A DNA stretch of 64,000 nucleotides, from positions 1-64,000 of the forward strand of contig JAOZSJ010000002.1 in assembly GCA_029939715.1 (NCBI GenBank), read 5' to 3'. This DNA is from 4572-123 sp002084545 (GTDB lineage Bacteria > Desulfobacterota > Desulfobacteria > Desulfobacterales > 4572-123). Under the pieces are notes generated by a model. That model had not been told where the DNA came from, ran no database searches, and worked only from the letters and a program-made list of their open reading frames with translations. The translations under genes were made by a program, and so were the position numbers. Positions 24,371 to 34,331 of this stretch are shown in pieces. Position 1 is the first letter of the stretch. Each line of letters starts with the position of its first letter.

Positions 24371-25573
24371 TCAAACAGGTACTGCCGCTTTATATAATAA
24401 CAGTTCCCCCTTTATCGTATATTTTTGTACAATCGCGGGAATCATTACAGATATCCCCTTTTTCAGTTTAATTGCCCGATTTTTCAAATTCTGTATATAT
24501 CCTTCTCCTTTGATACACAGGATGATCTCAAGACTCCTGTCAGCAGGGCCCTGGTAAATCTTCGAGCCATCAAGACGAATTACGGATAGTACAAACTCTT
24601 CCACCGGGCAGGGATAGATACTTTCCAATGAATTTTTCGCAAATGGCACAAGAATTTCAGGTTTTTTCCCCTTAAAAGAAAGTATCCTGACAAGTTCCGG
24701 CACATCCATATATTTGGGCGTCAGCCCGCCTCTTAATACATTGTCCGAACTGGCCATGATTTCCATGCCCATGCCTTCGAGATAGGCGTGCAGCTCACCG
24801 GCCTTAATAAACATGGCCTGACCCGGTTCCAAACAAATCAAATTTAAAATGACCGGTGCGAAAATACCCACATCCCCGGGATATTCATTGTGAAGTCTGA
24901 CCATCCATTTAAAAACCGGATCATCTCCTGAAAACTTTGCAGCATTTTGAATCGCTTTAGTTACGACATTTTTTTTTATATCCGCATGCAGGTTCATTAA
25001 GTTCTTAAAAAACCGCTGGAGTCCTTTTGGGTCGGGCATATTCTCAAGATGGTCAATTTCCTTTGATAATTCATGGCCGCACACCTTCCTCATTCCGGAA
25101 ACAATATCGGGTACCATGCGAAATCCGTTTAATGCCCAGAACCGAGTCAAGGCACAGATACATTCAGGTTTGTGGTTGATATCCCTGTAATTCCGGTTAA
25201 AGGCATCTATCGGGATTTTCATGGAATTTTCCCTTGAAAATCCCCTGCGGGCCTGTTCCGAATCAGGATGTGCCTGAATTGAAAGCGGACTGGCTATCGC
25301 AAGTACCTTAAAAAGATATGGTAATTGGTCGTTAAATTTTTTGGAAATGGCCTTGCCGAGCATTTCAACCGGATTGTCTCTGATCAATTCCGGCAGAGAT
25401 ACACACCTGTTGCCACACACGACCCGGGAAGGAGCTTTAGGGTGGGCTCCCATCCAGAGCTCTGCCTGGGGCTTTTTCGATGGTAGTGCCTGACCGGTAA
25501 GATCGGCAATAGCCGTATGCGAGCCCCATGCATATTCCTGAATGCTGTTTTTTAATATGGCTATTTTTATCAT
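24371..25573 (-). CDS. manA: Mannose-6-phosphate isomerase, class I
   Basis: This 400-residue zinc-dependent cupin enzyme interconverts mannose-6-phosphate and fructose-6-phosphate, feeding GDP-mannose synthesis. Family motifs are AWGSHTAIAD near residue 15, QAELWMGAHPKAPS near 37, the metal-binding LSIQAHPDSEQA near 98, HKPECICALT near 133 and the GELHAYLEG / SSDNVLRGGLTPKYMDVPEL region near 265-295. All are typical of type I PMI. It lies divergent from plsC, with 39 bases between the starts. Confidence 0.92.
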   Translation of the reverse strand: MIKIAILKNSIQEYAWGSHTAIADLTGQALPSKKPQAELWMGAHPKAPSRVVCGNRCVSLPELIRDNPVEMLGKAISKKFNDQLPYLFKVLAIASPLSIQAHPDSEQARRGFSRENSMKIPIDAFNRNYRDINHKPECICALTRFWALNGFRMVPDIVSGMRKVCGHELSKEIDHLENMPDPKGLQRFFKNLMNLHADIKKNVVTKAIQNAAKFSGDDPVFKWMVRLHNEYPGDVGIFAPVILNLICLEPGQAMFIKAGELHAYLEGMGMEIMASSDNVLRGGLTPKYMDVPELVRILSFKGKKPEILVPFAKNSLESIYPCPVEEFVLSVIRLDGSKIYQGPADRSLEIILCIKGEGYIQNLKNRAIKLKKGISVMIPAIVQKYTIKGELLLYKAAVPV

Positions 25574-25612
25574 ATTCTGATAAACTTTTATAGAATTATT
25601 TATGGATTTAAC

Positions 25613-26353
25613 ATGCGAAATCGTATTATTTCACTTAGTATATTATTTTTCATCGGCACCACGTCGGTTCTTTTTTTTATAATAGCCCTTGTAATATGGG
25701 CTTTTACAGTCCTGTTCGACCGGCGGCTGGTTATTTTGCATCGTTTTACATCATTATGGGCTTCCATTTATCTGTGGGTCGTTCCCGCCTGGTCGGTTTC
25801 CATTAAAGGGCGGGATAAAATTAAAAAAGATAGAACCTATCTGGTCGTATCCAACCATCAGTCCCAACTTGATATTCTTGCTGCCTTCAGACTTTTTTTC
25901 CATTTCAAATGGGTGTCCAAAGCTGAAATTTTTAAAGTGCCCCTGATTGGCTGGAACATGGTTTTAAATCGGTATATCAAACTGAAACGGGGGGTCGGTA
26001 AAAGCGTTAAAACAATGATGCTTCAATGTGAAAAAACTCTGGCACAAGGCAGTTCGGTATATTTTTTCCCCGAGGGCACCCGTTCCAAAACCGGCCTTTT
26101 AAAACAGTTTAAAACCGGCGCTTTTATTCTGGCGCATAAAACAAAATCACCTATTCTTCCAATTGTTATTAACGGAACAAAAAACGCTCTGCCCAAACAC
26201 AGCATAAACTTCCATGGCCGACATTCTATAAGCGTCGAGGTCCTGGATGAAATTCCATATAAATATTATTCACACTTTTCCGTGGAGGAAACCGCTGAAT
26301 TTATTCGTCACAAAATAATTAAACACGTTGATGAACACAAGCTTATACACTAA
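25613..26353 (+). CDS. plsC: 1-acyl-sn-glycerol-3-phosphate acyltransferase
   Basis: This 246-residue membrane acyltransferase makes phosphatidic acid from lysophosphatidic acid. Two hydrophobic segments lie within the first 60 residues. The catalytic NHQSQLD (an NHx4D motif) is near residue 82, and the glycerophosphate-binding FPEGTRSKTG near 152. The C-terminal VINGTKNALPK is also typical. It stands alone between manA (divergent) and efp (convergent). Confidence 0.92.
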   Translation: MRNRIISLSILFFIGTTSVLFFIIALVIWAFTVLFDRRLVILHRFTSLWASIYLWVVPAWSVSIKGRDKIKKDRTYLVVSNHQSQLDILAAFRLFFHFKWVSKAEIFKVPLIGWNMVLNRYIKLKRGVGKSVKTMMLQCEKTLAQGSSVYFFPEGTRSKTGLLKQFKTGAFILAHKTKSPILPIVINGTKNALPKHSINFHGRHSISVEVLDEIPYKYYSHFSVEETAEFIRHKIIKHVDEHKLIH

Positions 26354-26418
26354 AACAGGTAATCTATCAGCAACTATATGATTGCTCATGGCAGTTGATA
26401 TTTTCGTTAATTACAAAA

Positions 26419-26982
26419 TTACTCCTTGACACGTTCAACATACTGACCGGTTCTTGTATCAATTTTTATCAGCGAGCCCTCATCGACAAAGGGTGGAACC
26501 TGAAGAACAAGGCCGGTTTCGAGCGTAGCAGGTTTTGAATCGCCCGAGGCGGTATCTCCCTTGACCCATGGATCGGTTTTTTCAATGCGTAGTTCAACAA
26601 AATTCGGCAGAGTGATGCCTATGGGGCTTCCGCCAAATAAAAGGGCGCTGCAGACAGTGTTTTCCTTAAGGAGGTCTTTAGCCTCGCTGATCTGATCTTC
26701 TGTCAGGAATTCCTGTTCGTAGTTGGTGGTATTCATGAAACAGTAACTGCCCCCGTCATAATAAAGATACTCCATCTCAACTTCTTCCAGGTCGGCTTCC
26801 TTGAACTTTTCCCCGGATCGATACGTTCTGTCAAATTGGCTGCCTGTAATCATATTTTTTAATCTGCATTTGTAGAGGGCCTGCCCCTTGCCGGGTTTTA
26901 CGAATTCAAACTGGACAATCACATACGGATCGCCATCGATTTCGATTTTCAGACCTTTTCTAAGATCGCCGCTTTCATACAT
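26419..26982 (-). CDS. efp: Elongation factor P
   Basis: This 187-residue factor relieves ribosome stalling at polyproline. It has a KOW-like N-terminal domain and two OB domains. The modification loop reads KPGKGQA with the conserved Lys near residue 34, matching the E. coli-like beta-lysylated type. No epmA or epmB is in the window, so the modification is unverified. AGGAGG upstream of ATG fixes the start. It is monocistronic by position. Confidence 0.95.
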   Translation of the reverse strand: MYESGDLRKGLKIEIDGDPYVIVQFEFVKPGKGQALYKCRLKNMITGSQFDRTYRSGEKFKEADLEEVEMEYLYYDGGSYCFMNTTNYEQEFLTEDQISEAKDLLKENTVCSALLFGGSPIGITLPNFVELRIEKTDPWVKGDTASGDSKPATLETGLVLQVPPFVDEGSLIKIDTRTGQYVERVKE

Positions 26983-27179
26983 CTTTTTTATTCCTCCTGA
27001 AATTACTTATTAAATAAAGTTGACTTTTTCCAAGTTCTCTAACATATTCACTTTGTTTTCGCAATTTGTTTAACCGCCCTGATGAAGTTAAAAAACAATA
27101 AATTGCATGACGAATTAATCAACAATCAAATTTTCCATAAATCAAGGATTGATGGTCAGCAACCTGTTGCGAGGTTTTT

Positions 27180-28709
27180 ATGATACTTGTTATTGATTTT
27201 GGTTCACAGTACAATCAACTAATTGCCCGCAGGGTCAGAGAGGCGCATGTCTTTTGCCAGATCGAACCACCCTCCATCAGCATGGATGCCATCCGCAAAC
27301 TTAATCCCGACGGCATTATTCTGTCGGGTGGACCGGCAAGTATTTATGACAAAAACAGTCCGAAAATCGATCGGGCCGTTCTGGATTTAAAAATTCCGAT
27401 TCTTGGTATCTGCTACGGAATGCAGTTTATGGTTGACGCCTTGGGCGGCAATGTAGAACACGCCGGGAAGCGCGAATATGGTTTTGCCGAATTTGAGGTC
27501 AAAAAACAGGAAGACATTTTTCAAAATGTCGATAAAAAAACAAAATGCTGGATGAGTCATGGCGATTCCATTGTAAAACTGCCCCGGGGATTTTCCATCG
27601 CAGGATCCACGACAAATACCCGGATTGCGGCAGTGACCAACAAGAAAAAAAACCTTTACGGGCTTCAATTTCACCCCGAGGTCGAACATACGGTTCAGGG
27701 GCAAACCATGCTGCGCAACTTTCTGTTTACTGTATGCGGATGCAAGCGCAACTGGAGCATGAAATCATTTGCCAAAGATGCGATCTCCCAGATCCGGGAA
27801 ACAGTGCAGGATAAAAAAGTGATCCTGGGATTAAGCGGAGGGGTCGATTCATCAGTCAGCGCTGTTTTAATCAACGAGGCTATCGGTAAAAATCTTACAT
27901 GCATTTTTGTGGATAACGGACTGTTACGAAAGGACGAAGCTGCAAAGCTCAAAAAGACACTTCGGCAGCACTTGAAAATTAAAATTCGATTTGTCGCCGC
28001 CCGCAACCTTTTTCTAAATGCTCTGTCTAAAGTTACCGAGCCAGAAAAAAAGAGAAAAATTATCGGCAAAGTTTTTATGGATGTATTTGAAAAGGAAGCT
28101 AAAAAAATAACAGGGGCTGAATTCTTGGCCCAGGGGACGCTTTATCCCGATGTTATTGAATCGGTATCGGCATTTGGGGGACCATCCGCAGTTATCAAAT
28201 CACACCATAATGTCGGGGGGCTGCCCGGCAAAATGAAACTCAAGCTTGTCGAACCCTTGAAATTTCTTTTTAAAGATGAGGTTCGCCTGTTGGGTGCGGA
28301 ACTGGGAATGCCTGATGATCTTATCTGGCGCCAGCCGTTTCCCGGACCGGGCCTTGCCATCCGGATCATCGGAGAGATTACCCGCAAACGGCTGGCAATC
28401 CTGAGAGAAGCGGATGCACTTTTGCTTGAAGAAATAAGAGCAAGCGGGTATTATAAAAAGTTGTGGCAGTCGTTTGGTGTATTGCTGCCCATAAAAAGCG
28501 TTGGTGTCATGGGCGATCAGAGAACCTATGAAAATATTCTTGCGATACGGGCCGTCACAAGCAGGGATGCCATGACGGCTGACTGGGCCAAACTGCCGCA
28601 TAAACTTTTGGGAAAGATATCAAATCGAATGATTAACGAAGTAAAAGGAATAAACCGGGTCGTGTATGATATCAGTTCAAAACCGCCCGGAACTATTGAA
28701 TGGGAATAA
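27180..28709 (+). CDS. guaA: GMP synthase (glutamine-hydrolysing)
   Basis: This 509-residue enzyme makes GMP from XMP using glutamine ammonia. The N-terminal class I amidotransferase has the nucleophile Cys in GICYGMQ (about residue 80) and the His/Glu pair in FHPEVEHT (about 166). The ATP-pyrophosphatase domain has LSGGVDSSV near 220. The C-terminal dimerisation domain ends in the typical KPPGTIEWE. Length is standard. GAGG 6 bases before ATG. It is followed after 6 bases by a coiled-coil membrane protein. Confidence 0.96.
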   Translation: MILVIDFGSQYNQLIARRVREAHVFCQIEPPSISMDAIRKLNPDGIILSGGPASIYDKNSPKIDRAVLDLKIPILGICYGMQFMVDALGGNVEHAGKREYGFAEFEVKKQEDIFQNVDKKTKCWMSHGDSIVKLPRGFSIAGSTTNTRIAAVTNKKKNLYGLQFHPEVEHTVQGQTMLRNFLFTVCGCKRNWSMKSFAKDAISQIRETVQDKKVILGLSGGVDSSVSAVLINEAIGKNLTCIFVDNGLLRKDEAAKLKKTLRQHLKIKIRFVAARNLFLNALSKVTEPEKKRKIIGKVFMDVFEKEAKKITGAEFLAQGTLYPDVIESVSAFGGPSAVIKSHHNVGGLPGKMKLKLVEPLKFLFKDEVRLLGAELGMPDDLIWRQPFPGPGLAIRIIGEITRKRLAILREADALLLEEIRASGYYKKLWQSFGVLLPIKSVGVMGDQRTYENILAIRAVTSRDAMTADWAKLPHKLLGKISNRMINEVKGINRVVYDISSKPPGTIEWE

Positions 28710-28715
28710 GCTGCC

Positions 28716-29687
28716 ATGAATGAGAAATACAAATCCGATTTTAAAATTCGTATCGACGAGGATGAACCCGCTCGCTCCTTCCTTCATTCCGAAGTTGAAA
28801 ATCAGCAAATAAACAAGCTTCGTAAACGAGTTACTTTTATGTCGGTTTTTACACTCTGTCTGCTTGCCCTTGCGCTCACTTTCGCATATATCGAAATAAA
28901 AAAACAGATGGGTAGTTTTCATGTCAGCGGTTCCAACGGGTTTGAGACCCTTTCCCGGGACGTTGAGTCCAGATTTTCTTCGTTATCGGTGAAATATGCT
29001 GAAGTCGAAGCCAGGTTTTCAGAAAAAATAATCGCCATGGAAAAGTCCGTGACATCTGTAAAAACCAGTCTTGACAAAACCGCCGCATCCCTGAATAAAT
29101 CCGTTGCATCCCTGAATAAATCCGTTGCGTTCCTGAATAAATCCGTTGTATCCGTAGAAAAAACATTAAAAAAAATCCAATCGTCCAAGATCGATAAAAA
29201 AGCGCTTTCCAGTCTGAAAAAAGATGTATCCGCAAAGGTCATCACACTTCAAAAGGAGATGGAAAATCTTTCCTCCATGCTCCAAAATACGGATAGTGAA
29301 CACGCTGGAGAACTGGCGGAATTACGCCAGGAGCTTAAATCGATAAGCAGGAATATGGTTGATTTACAGGATTCCCTTTCCGAGCTGGCCGCCGTTTCAA
29401 TTCATAGTGTTACAAAAAAAGAGATGAAAGCAAACCTTCATGTTCAGTCCCTTGGTTTTCAAAACCAGGTGGATGAATTGACTACCCTGTTGAACAGAAA
29501 TGACGACAAAATAGAAATCCTCATCAGCCGAATCGAGAATCTGAAAAAAGATTTTATTGAAATTGCAGGCATTGCACCTGACCAGCCTGCGCCGGCCCCC
29601 AAACAAATTCCTGAATCATCTGAAAACAAATTGACCGATGATTCCGCCATTATCGATGGCGGTGTAAAAGAGCAGAATATTCAATAA
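28716..29687 (+). CDS. Membrane-anchored coiled-coil protein
   Basis: This 323-residue protein of unknown function has a charged cytoplasmic N-terminus (about 40 residues), one membrane helix (about 43-64, VTFMSVFTLCLLALALTFAY) and a long Lys/Ser/Glu-rich coiled coil to about residue 285. A Pro-rich tail follows. Three tandem copies of a seven-residue unit (ASLNKSV-like) lie near residues 124-144. The topology resembles uncharacterised single-pass coiled-coil proteins. It starts 6 bases after guaA and is probably translated from the same mRNA. Confidence 0.8.
   Translation: MNEKYKSDFKIRIDEDEPARSFLHSEVENQQINKLRKRVTFMSVFTLCLLALALTFAYIEIKKQMGSFHVSGSNGFETLSRDVESRFSSLSVKYAEVEARFSEKIIAMEKSVTSVKTSLDKTAASLNKSVASLNKSVAFLNKSVVSVEKTLKKIQSSKIDKKALSSLKKDVSAKVITLQKEMENLSSMLQNTDSEHAGELAELRQELKSISRNMVDLQDSLSELAAVSIHSVTKKEMKANLHVQSLGFQNQVDELTTLLNRNDDKIEILISRIENLKKDFIEIAGIAPDQPAPAPKQIPESSENKLTDDSAIIDGGVKEQNIQ
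29085..29147 (+). repeat. Three tandem 21-bp repeats within the coiled-coil gene
   Basis: GCATCCCTGAATAAATCCGT then T occurs at 29085-29105 and 29106-29126. A third copy at 29127-29147 differs at two bases. Each encodes one heptad, keeping the coiled-coil register, and copy number could vary by slippage. Confidence 0.85.
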
Positions 29688-29804
29688 TTAGAGATGCCGC
29701 ATAACCAAAAGGCGGTACTTGCGAATTAATTCTTCCCGGCATTGATTAAAAAAATAGAATTTGCCAAGCATGGACTGCTGAAGCTGAAAATCGTATAAAA
29801 GCCG

Positions 29805-31178
29805 CTAATGAAGGTAAGGCAGGCCGTGATAAACTTTTTGGCGGGCTTCCGAGGCTTTTAGCAGGGGAGGTACTTTGACATCCACGTAATCAAAAACCCG
29901 GGCCTGTTTTTTCCCGGTAGTCGGCCGCAGAACTCTTCCAAGATATTGTATGACACGTCCGCTGAAACGAATGGGTGTTGCGAGAAACAGGGTAGACAGG
30001 TCACGGCAGTCAAAGCCTTCGCCTATCAATTGACCGGTGGCGATCAAAATTTTTACCATGCCCTGATCGAGTCTTTCCTTCACGCTTTTTCTCTGAATAC
30101 CGGTTAGATCCCCGGTCAACAGATCCGCATTAATGTTAAACTTGTACTGCAAAATTGTACGCAAATTTTCGCAATGTTTTTTCCGGTCGGAAAGTACCAG
30201 GCAGACACCGGGGCTGGTTTGAATCTCATGTGCCACATCCGAAGCAATCAAGTGGTTGCGTCTGTCATCGGCGGTGAGCTCGGAGAGCATTTTGCTGTAT
30301 TCGTTAACCGGATCGTAATATGGTTTAAAATCCGTATTTCTTGTGAATATTTCAGCGTGCAGTATATGACCATTTTCAACCAGAACCGACGGATCCACCT
30401 CATGATGTACATCCCCTAAATGCCAGAATATCAGCTGCGACAGCTTGTCGCGGCGCCAGGGCGTTGCTGAAAGGCCCAGCATATACCTGGAATCAAAACA
30501 GGTTACGGCTTCTGTAAATGTGCGGCTGGGACAGCGATGGCATTCATCGACAATTAAATAACCGATAAAGGGCGCCACCTCGTTTGCACACTTATAAAGG
30601 CTCTGGACCAGAGCAACGGTAATTTTTTTTCCGATTTTTTTCCTGCCGCTGCCGATCAATCCAACTTCATCGACCGGAATGTTTAAAAAAGATTCTATCC
30701 GGTCGATCCATTGAAAGGCCAGATCCTTTGTGTGAACAACAATCAGGGCAGGCTGGCGCCTTATTGCTATCATATAAAGAGCGATAATCGTCTTGCCTGA
30801 ACCGGTGGGTGAAGTCAGTGTGCCGAAATCCTTTTTCAGCATTACGGACGCAGCCTGCTGTTGAAACGATTTCAAACGTCCGCCAAATAAGATTTTTGTT
30901 TCCGCCATTTCGCGCCGCTGATCCATGATTTCATAGGGAACATCATGTTTCCGGCACAGAAGAATCAGATGGCGCATATAGCCACGGGGAATTATCAGGC
31001 CGCTGTTTGCGCTTTTTTCATAAAACCGCAAAGATTTCGGCGTCCCCCTGTTCCATCTTCCCATCCGATTGTTTTCAAGCCATTTGGGGTTGGGAATTTT
31101 TAATTTTGCCGTAAGACTGCTTTTAATTTCAAAAGGGATATCCTGGAGGTGAAGATTATTTTTAATATATATTTTCAA
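29805..31178 (-). CDS. SF2 DEAD/DEAH-family helicase, XPB-like
   Basis: This 457-residue superfamily 2 helicase has Walker A in TSPTGSGKTIIAL near residue 120 and the Walker B box DECH in IVDECHRCPS near 210. Motif III is LSATPWRR near 235 and motif VI is QYLGRVLRPT near 425. The N-terminal 100 residues resemble the damage-recognition-like segment of bacterial XPB/RadD-type helicases. The start codon is TTG, with AGGA 7 bases upstream. It stands alone, divergent from the HD gene. A role in DNA repair or recombination is likely but not proven. Confidence 0.85.
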   Translation of the reverse strand: MKIYIKNNLHLQDIPFEIKSSLTAKLKIPNPKWLENNRMGRWNRGTPKSLRFYEKSANSGLIIPRGYMRHLILLCRKHDVPYEIMDQRREMAETKILFGGRLKSFQQQAASVMLKKDFGTLTSPTGSGKTIIALYMIAIRRQPALIVVHTKDLAFQWIDRIESFLNIPVDEVGLIGSGRKKIGKKITVALVQSLYKCANEVAPFIGYLIVDECHRCPSRTFTEAVTCFDSRYMLGLSATPWRRDKLSQLIFWHLGDVHHEVDPSVLVENGHILHAEIFTRNTDFKPYYDPVNEYSKMLSELTADDRRNHLIASDVAHEIQTSPGVCLVLSDRKKHCENLRTILQYKFNINADLLTGDLTGIQRKSVKERLDQGMVKILIATGQLIGEGFDCRDLSTLFLATPIRFSGRVIQYLGRVLRPTTGKKQARVFDYVDVKVPPLLKASEARQKVYHGLPYLH

Positions 31179-31317
31179 ACCGTTATCCTGTTAACTCCAA
31201 GGGCTGGTTTCAAATTTCAGGTTCCAAATAATCCGTATCAAGCGCAATTGCAAGAGTTAATGTCATTTTCAGTACCTTGCCGCTTGCGCATATTATTCGT
31301 GAAAAACAGTCTGTTTT

Positions 31318-31875
31318 ATGATAGAAGATACCATGCGGATACCTTCACAAAAACAATGCCGGCAGCTTATTCATAAAATGAAAATGATGGACCATATTGT
31401 TGATCACAGTTGTCAGGTATGCCGGGTGGCACTTTTTCTGGCAGATCATTTAATAATACAAGGAATCGACCTAAACCGTGAACTGATACATGCCGCGGCC
31501 ATTCTGCACGATATCACCAAGTCCCGCAGTTTTGAAACCGGTGAAGATCATGCCGTGACAGGGGGCCGGTTGCTCACTGAAATGGGCTTCCCGGAAGTCG
31601 GCGACATTATCAGACAGCATGTGGTACTGGATTCAAACGTCAATGACCGGCCGCCTGGTGAAGCTGAAATCGTCAATTATGCCGATAAGCGCGTGCGTCA
31701 TGACAAAATCGTCTCTTTAGAAAAGCGGATGATTTACATATTGCAGCGTTACGGCAAGTCGCCCGAACATTGTGTAAGAATTAAAAAACTCTGGCGGGAA
31801 TCAGCATATATGGAAAAGAAACTTTTCGATTTACTGCCGTTTCAACCCGAGGATTGTTGTAAAATCAACCCTTAA
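31318..31875 (+). CDS. HD-domain phosphohydrolase
   Basis: This protein of about 185 residues has an HD metal-binding fold. DHSCQVCRVA is near residue 38 and AAILHDITKSRSF near 65. GEDHAVTGGRLL is near 80 and the final Asp lies in IVNYADKRVRHD near 120. It resembles small predicted nucleotidases or phosphohydrolases acting on nucleotides. An alternative ATG lies five codons in (31333). The last 11 bases overlap the convergent mtaB. Substrate unknown. Confidence 0.82.
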   Translation: MIEDTMRIPSQKQCRQLIHKMKMMDHIVDHSCQVCRVALFLADHLIIQGIDLNRELIHAAAILHDITKSRSFETGEDHAVTGGRLLTEMGFPEVGDIIRQHVVLDSNVNDRPPGEAEIVNYADKRVRHDKIVSLEKRMIYILQRYGKSPEHCVRIKKLWRESAYMEKKLFDLLPFQPEDCCKINP

Positions 31876-33184
31876 AAAGTAGGCCGCATACCCTGCCCTG
31901 CTCTGAAACGGATTCAATCCTTACATTTACAATGCTCTCCTTGAGATAATCCTCTCCTTGAAGCAGAATTGGGATATAGTTGTGGGTCGTGCCTTTTAAA
32001 TGGCCCGTATCCCTGTCCCTTTTGCCCTCAATAAGAACTTTTGATATTTTTCCAATATTTTTTTTATAAAACAGTTTTTTTTTGGCAATGCCAAGTTCGC
32101 GCATTCGGCGGCATCGATTTTTGACGACATCATGTTCTACCTGATCCGGAAATCCTGCCGCGGGCGTTCCCGATCTGGAGGAAAATGGAAATACATGCAG
32201 GTACGTTACCGGCATTTCATTGATTAAATTATATGTATTTTCAAAAGCATCATCGGTTTCGCCGGGAAATCCAACCAGTATATCAGCACCTATTGCAGCA
32301 TCCGGAAGCAAACCATGTATCTTTTGCACGAGTTCCTTGAAAAAAGCGCCGCTGTAGGGACGATGCATTCTTTGTAAAATGCTGTCATCTCCGCTTTGCA
32401 GAGGAATATGAAAATGATGGCAAAAGACCCCGGAAGAGGCCACCAGACAGATCATTTCCTCAGTGATCTCGTGGGGCTCGATGGAACTGAGCCGTACACG
32501 ATCCATGGGCCTTGTTTCGTGAATTTGTCTCAGCATTTCAACCAGAGAGCTCGGGGGTGCAAAATCAAGTCCGTAGTATCCCAGATGAATGCCGGTCAAC
32601 ACGACTTCCTTAAATCCAGCGGTTTGCAGAGTATTTATATTATGCAGCACTTCGCCGGCAGGCATGCTGCGGCTTCGTCCCCGGGCATAGGGAACAATGC
32701 AGTATGTGCAAAAATTATTACAACCGTCCTGAATCTTGAGAAATGCCCTTGTTCTGCCGCCCCTGCCGGGGCAGGGGAAATTGGCGAATTTTTTTTCACC
32801 GGCAATATCATGACAAATCGTGACCGGATGCGAATTTTTATGTTCTGCAATTTTTGAAAGCATGGATGGAATTTTGTGCTTATCCGAGTGCCCGATGACA
32901 TAATCGACGCCGGTGATTTTTTCCAGTTCCGACGGTTCGGTCTGGGCATAGCATCCGGTTACGATAATACACGCTTCGGGATTTTTTCTTACAGCCTTTC
33001 GGATGGCCTGCCTGGATTGCATGGAGGCCTTTTGAGTAACGGTACAGGTATTGATAATGCAAAGATCTGTACAAGTTTCATCGGCATTTGAATGCCACCC
33101 GGATTTTCTCAAATATTGTGACAATCCATCGGACTCATATTGATTGACCTTGCAGCCCAGCGTCATGACTTTAAATTTTTTCAT
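31865..33184 (-). CDS. mtaB: tRNA t6A37 methylthiotransferase
   Basis: This 439-residue radical-SAM enzyme adds a methylthio group to N6-threonylcarbamoyladenosine-37. The N-terminal UPF0004 domain carries Cys in LGCKVNQYES, INTCTVT and VTGCYAQ. The radical-SAM CxxxCxxC is GCNNFCTYCIVPYARG near residue 155. A TRAM domain forms the C-terminus. The RGRSRS motif and INTCTVTQKA favour MtaB over MiaB or RimO. It is the last gene of NIL-ferredoxin, mnmA, mtaB, all linked to tRNA sulfur modification. Confidence 0.9.
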   Translation of the reverse strand: MKKFKVMTLGCKVNQYESDGLSQYLRKSGWHSNADETCTDLCIINTCTVTQKASMQSRQAIRKAVRKNPEACIIVTGCYAQTEPSELEKITGVDYVIGHSDKHKIPSMLSKIAEHKNSHPVTICHDIAGEKKFANFPCPGRGGRTRAFLKIQDGCNNFCTYCIVPYARGRSRSMPAGEVLHNINTLQTAGFKEVVLTGIHLGYYGLDFAPPSSLVEMLRQIHETRPMDRVRLSSIEPHEITEEMICLVASSGVFCHHFHIPLQSGDDSILQRMHRPYSGAFFKELVQKIHGLLPDAAIGADILVGFPGETDDAFENTYNLINEMPVTYLHVFPFSSRSGTPAAGFPDQVEHDVVKNRCRRMRELGIAKKKLFYKKNIGKISKVLIEGKRDRDTGHLKGTTHNYIPILLQGEDYLKESIVNVRIESVSEQGRVCGLLFKG

Positions 33185-33230
33185 AATCCCGCTAAGCCTT
33201 AGTCGCTTTCATTAAATAATAAGTTATCTC

Positions 33231-34331
33231 TTACTTTATCCAGCCTCCGCCAAGCACTTCATCATTTTTATAAAAAACAGCCCCCTGGCCCGGCGTAACA
33301 GCTTCCTGGAGATCAGCAAACCTGATTTCAGCACAATTATCAGTCATGCGGTAGAGCATGGCTGAGACTGCCTTGTGACGATAGCGCAGACGGACTTGAA
33401 TCTCAACGGGTTTTTTGGGCCGGTTATCGATCCAGTTGATGTTTTCAACGTAACATTCTTTTGCCAGCGTCTCTTTTTTTCGGCCTACTATAAGACGATT
33501 TCGTTGCCGATCAAGCCGGACGACATAGTAAGGTTCGGCCGAGGGGCAGTTTATTCCCCTCCTCTGGCCTATTGTAAAAAGATGTAAGCCCTTGTGCCGT
33601 CCCAGGACTGTTCCCATGGTATCTTCGATCAAACCGGGCCGGGGCTTGAATTCAGGCCGGTTATCTAAAAATGCGCCATACTTTTTGCTTTTAATAAAAC
33701 AGATATCCTGACTTTCATCTTTATCTGCTGGAAGCAATTTGTTTTTCCTTGCCAGTTTCACGACATCTGTTTTTAGCATGCCGCCCAGAGGAAAACAGGC
33801 CCGTGCCAACTGTTCCTGGGAAAGCATGGCCAGAAAATAAGACTGTTCCTTGAGCGGATCAACACCTTTATAAAGATGAAACCGCCCCATTGAATCTTTT
33901 TTTATCAGTGCATAATGTCCTGTAGCCAGCCGGGATGCTCCACGTTCCATGGCAGCTTCAAGCAGCATACCGAATTTAATATTCGGATTGCAGAAAAGAC
34001 ATGGATTTGGTGTTTTGCCGTTGCGGTAGGTAGTGATAAAATAGTCGACGACAGTTGATTGAAATTGTTTACGGCAGTCAACTATATCTATTTTGATATC
34101 AAGACGATCGGCTATGGGTGCAAGTTTTTTTAAAGCACTTGTTTTGAAATATTCAAAGGATTCAATAGTGCCAGCGGGCAATGGCACGCCGGCCCGGGTA
34201 CAATCGGTATCGGTTTCATAACCGGTGATGAAATGCAATCCAATAATTCTATGATTCTGTTTTTGCAAAAGGCCGGCGGCAACCAGAGAATCGATTCCGC
34301 CGCTTAGTGCAACCGCGGTTAAATGCTTCAT
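33231..34331 (-). CDS. mnmA: tRNA 2-thiouridylase
   Basis: This 366-residue enzyme thiolates U34 of Lys, Glu and Gln tRNAs. The PP-loop SGGIDSLVAAG is at the N-terminus. Candidate catalytic cysteines lie in GKTPNPCLFCN near residue 112 and ESQDICFIKS near 212. The YFLAMLSQEQL segment and C-terminal barrel (GQRRGI, QVRLRY) are conserved. Its ATG directly abuts the TAA of the upstream NIL-ferredoxin gene, implying tight coupling. In the usual system IscS with Tus relay proteins or a persulfide donates sulfur. None of these is in the window. Confidence 0.93.
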   Translation of the reverse strand: MKHLTAVALSGGIDSLVAAGLLQKQNHRIIGLHFITGYETDTDCTRAGVPLPAGTIESFEYFKTSALKKLAPIADRLDIKIDIVDCRKQFQSTVVDYFITTYRNGKTPNPCLFCNPNIKFGMLLEAAMERGASRLATGHYALIKKDSMGRFHLYKGVDPLKEQSYFLAMLSQEQLARACFPLGGMLKTDVVKLARKNKLLPADKDESQDICFIKSKKYGAFLDNRPEFKPRPGLIEDTMGTVLGRHKGLHLFTIGQRRGINCPSAEPYYVVRLDRQRNRLIVGRKKETLAKECYVENINWIDNRPKKPVEIQVRLRYRHKAVSAMLYRMTDNCAEIRFADLQEAVTPGQGAVFYKNDEVLGGGWIK

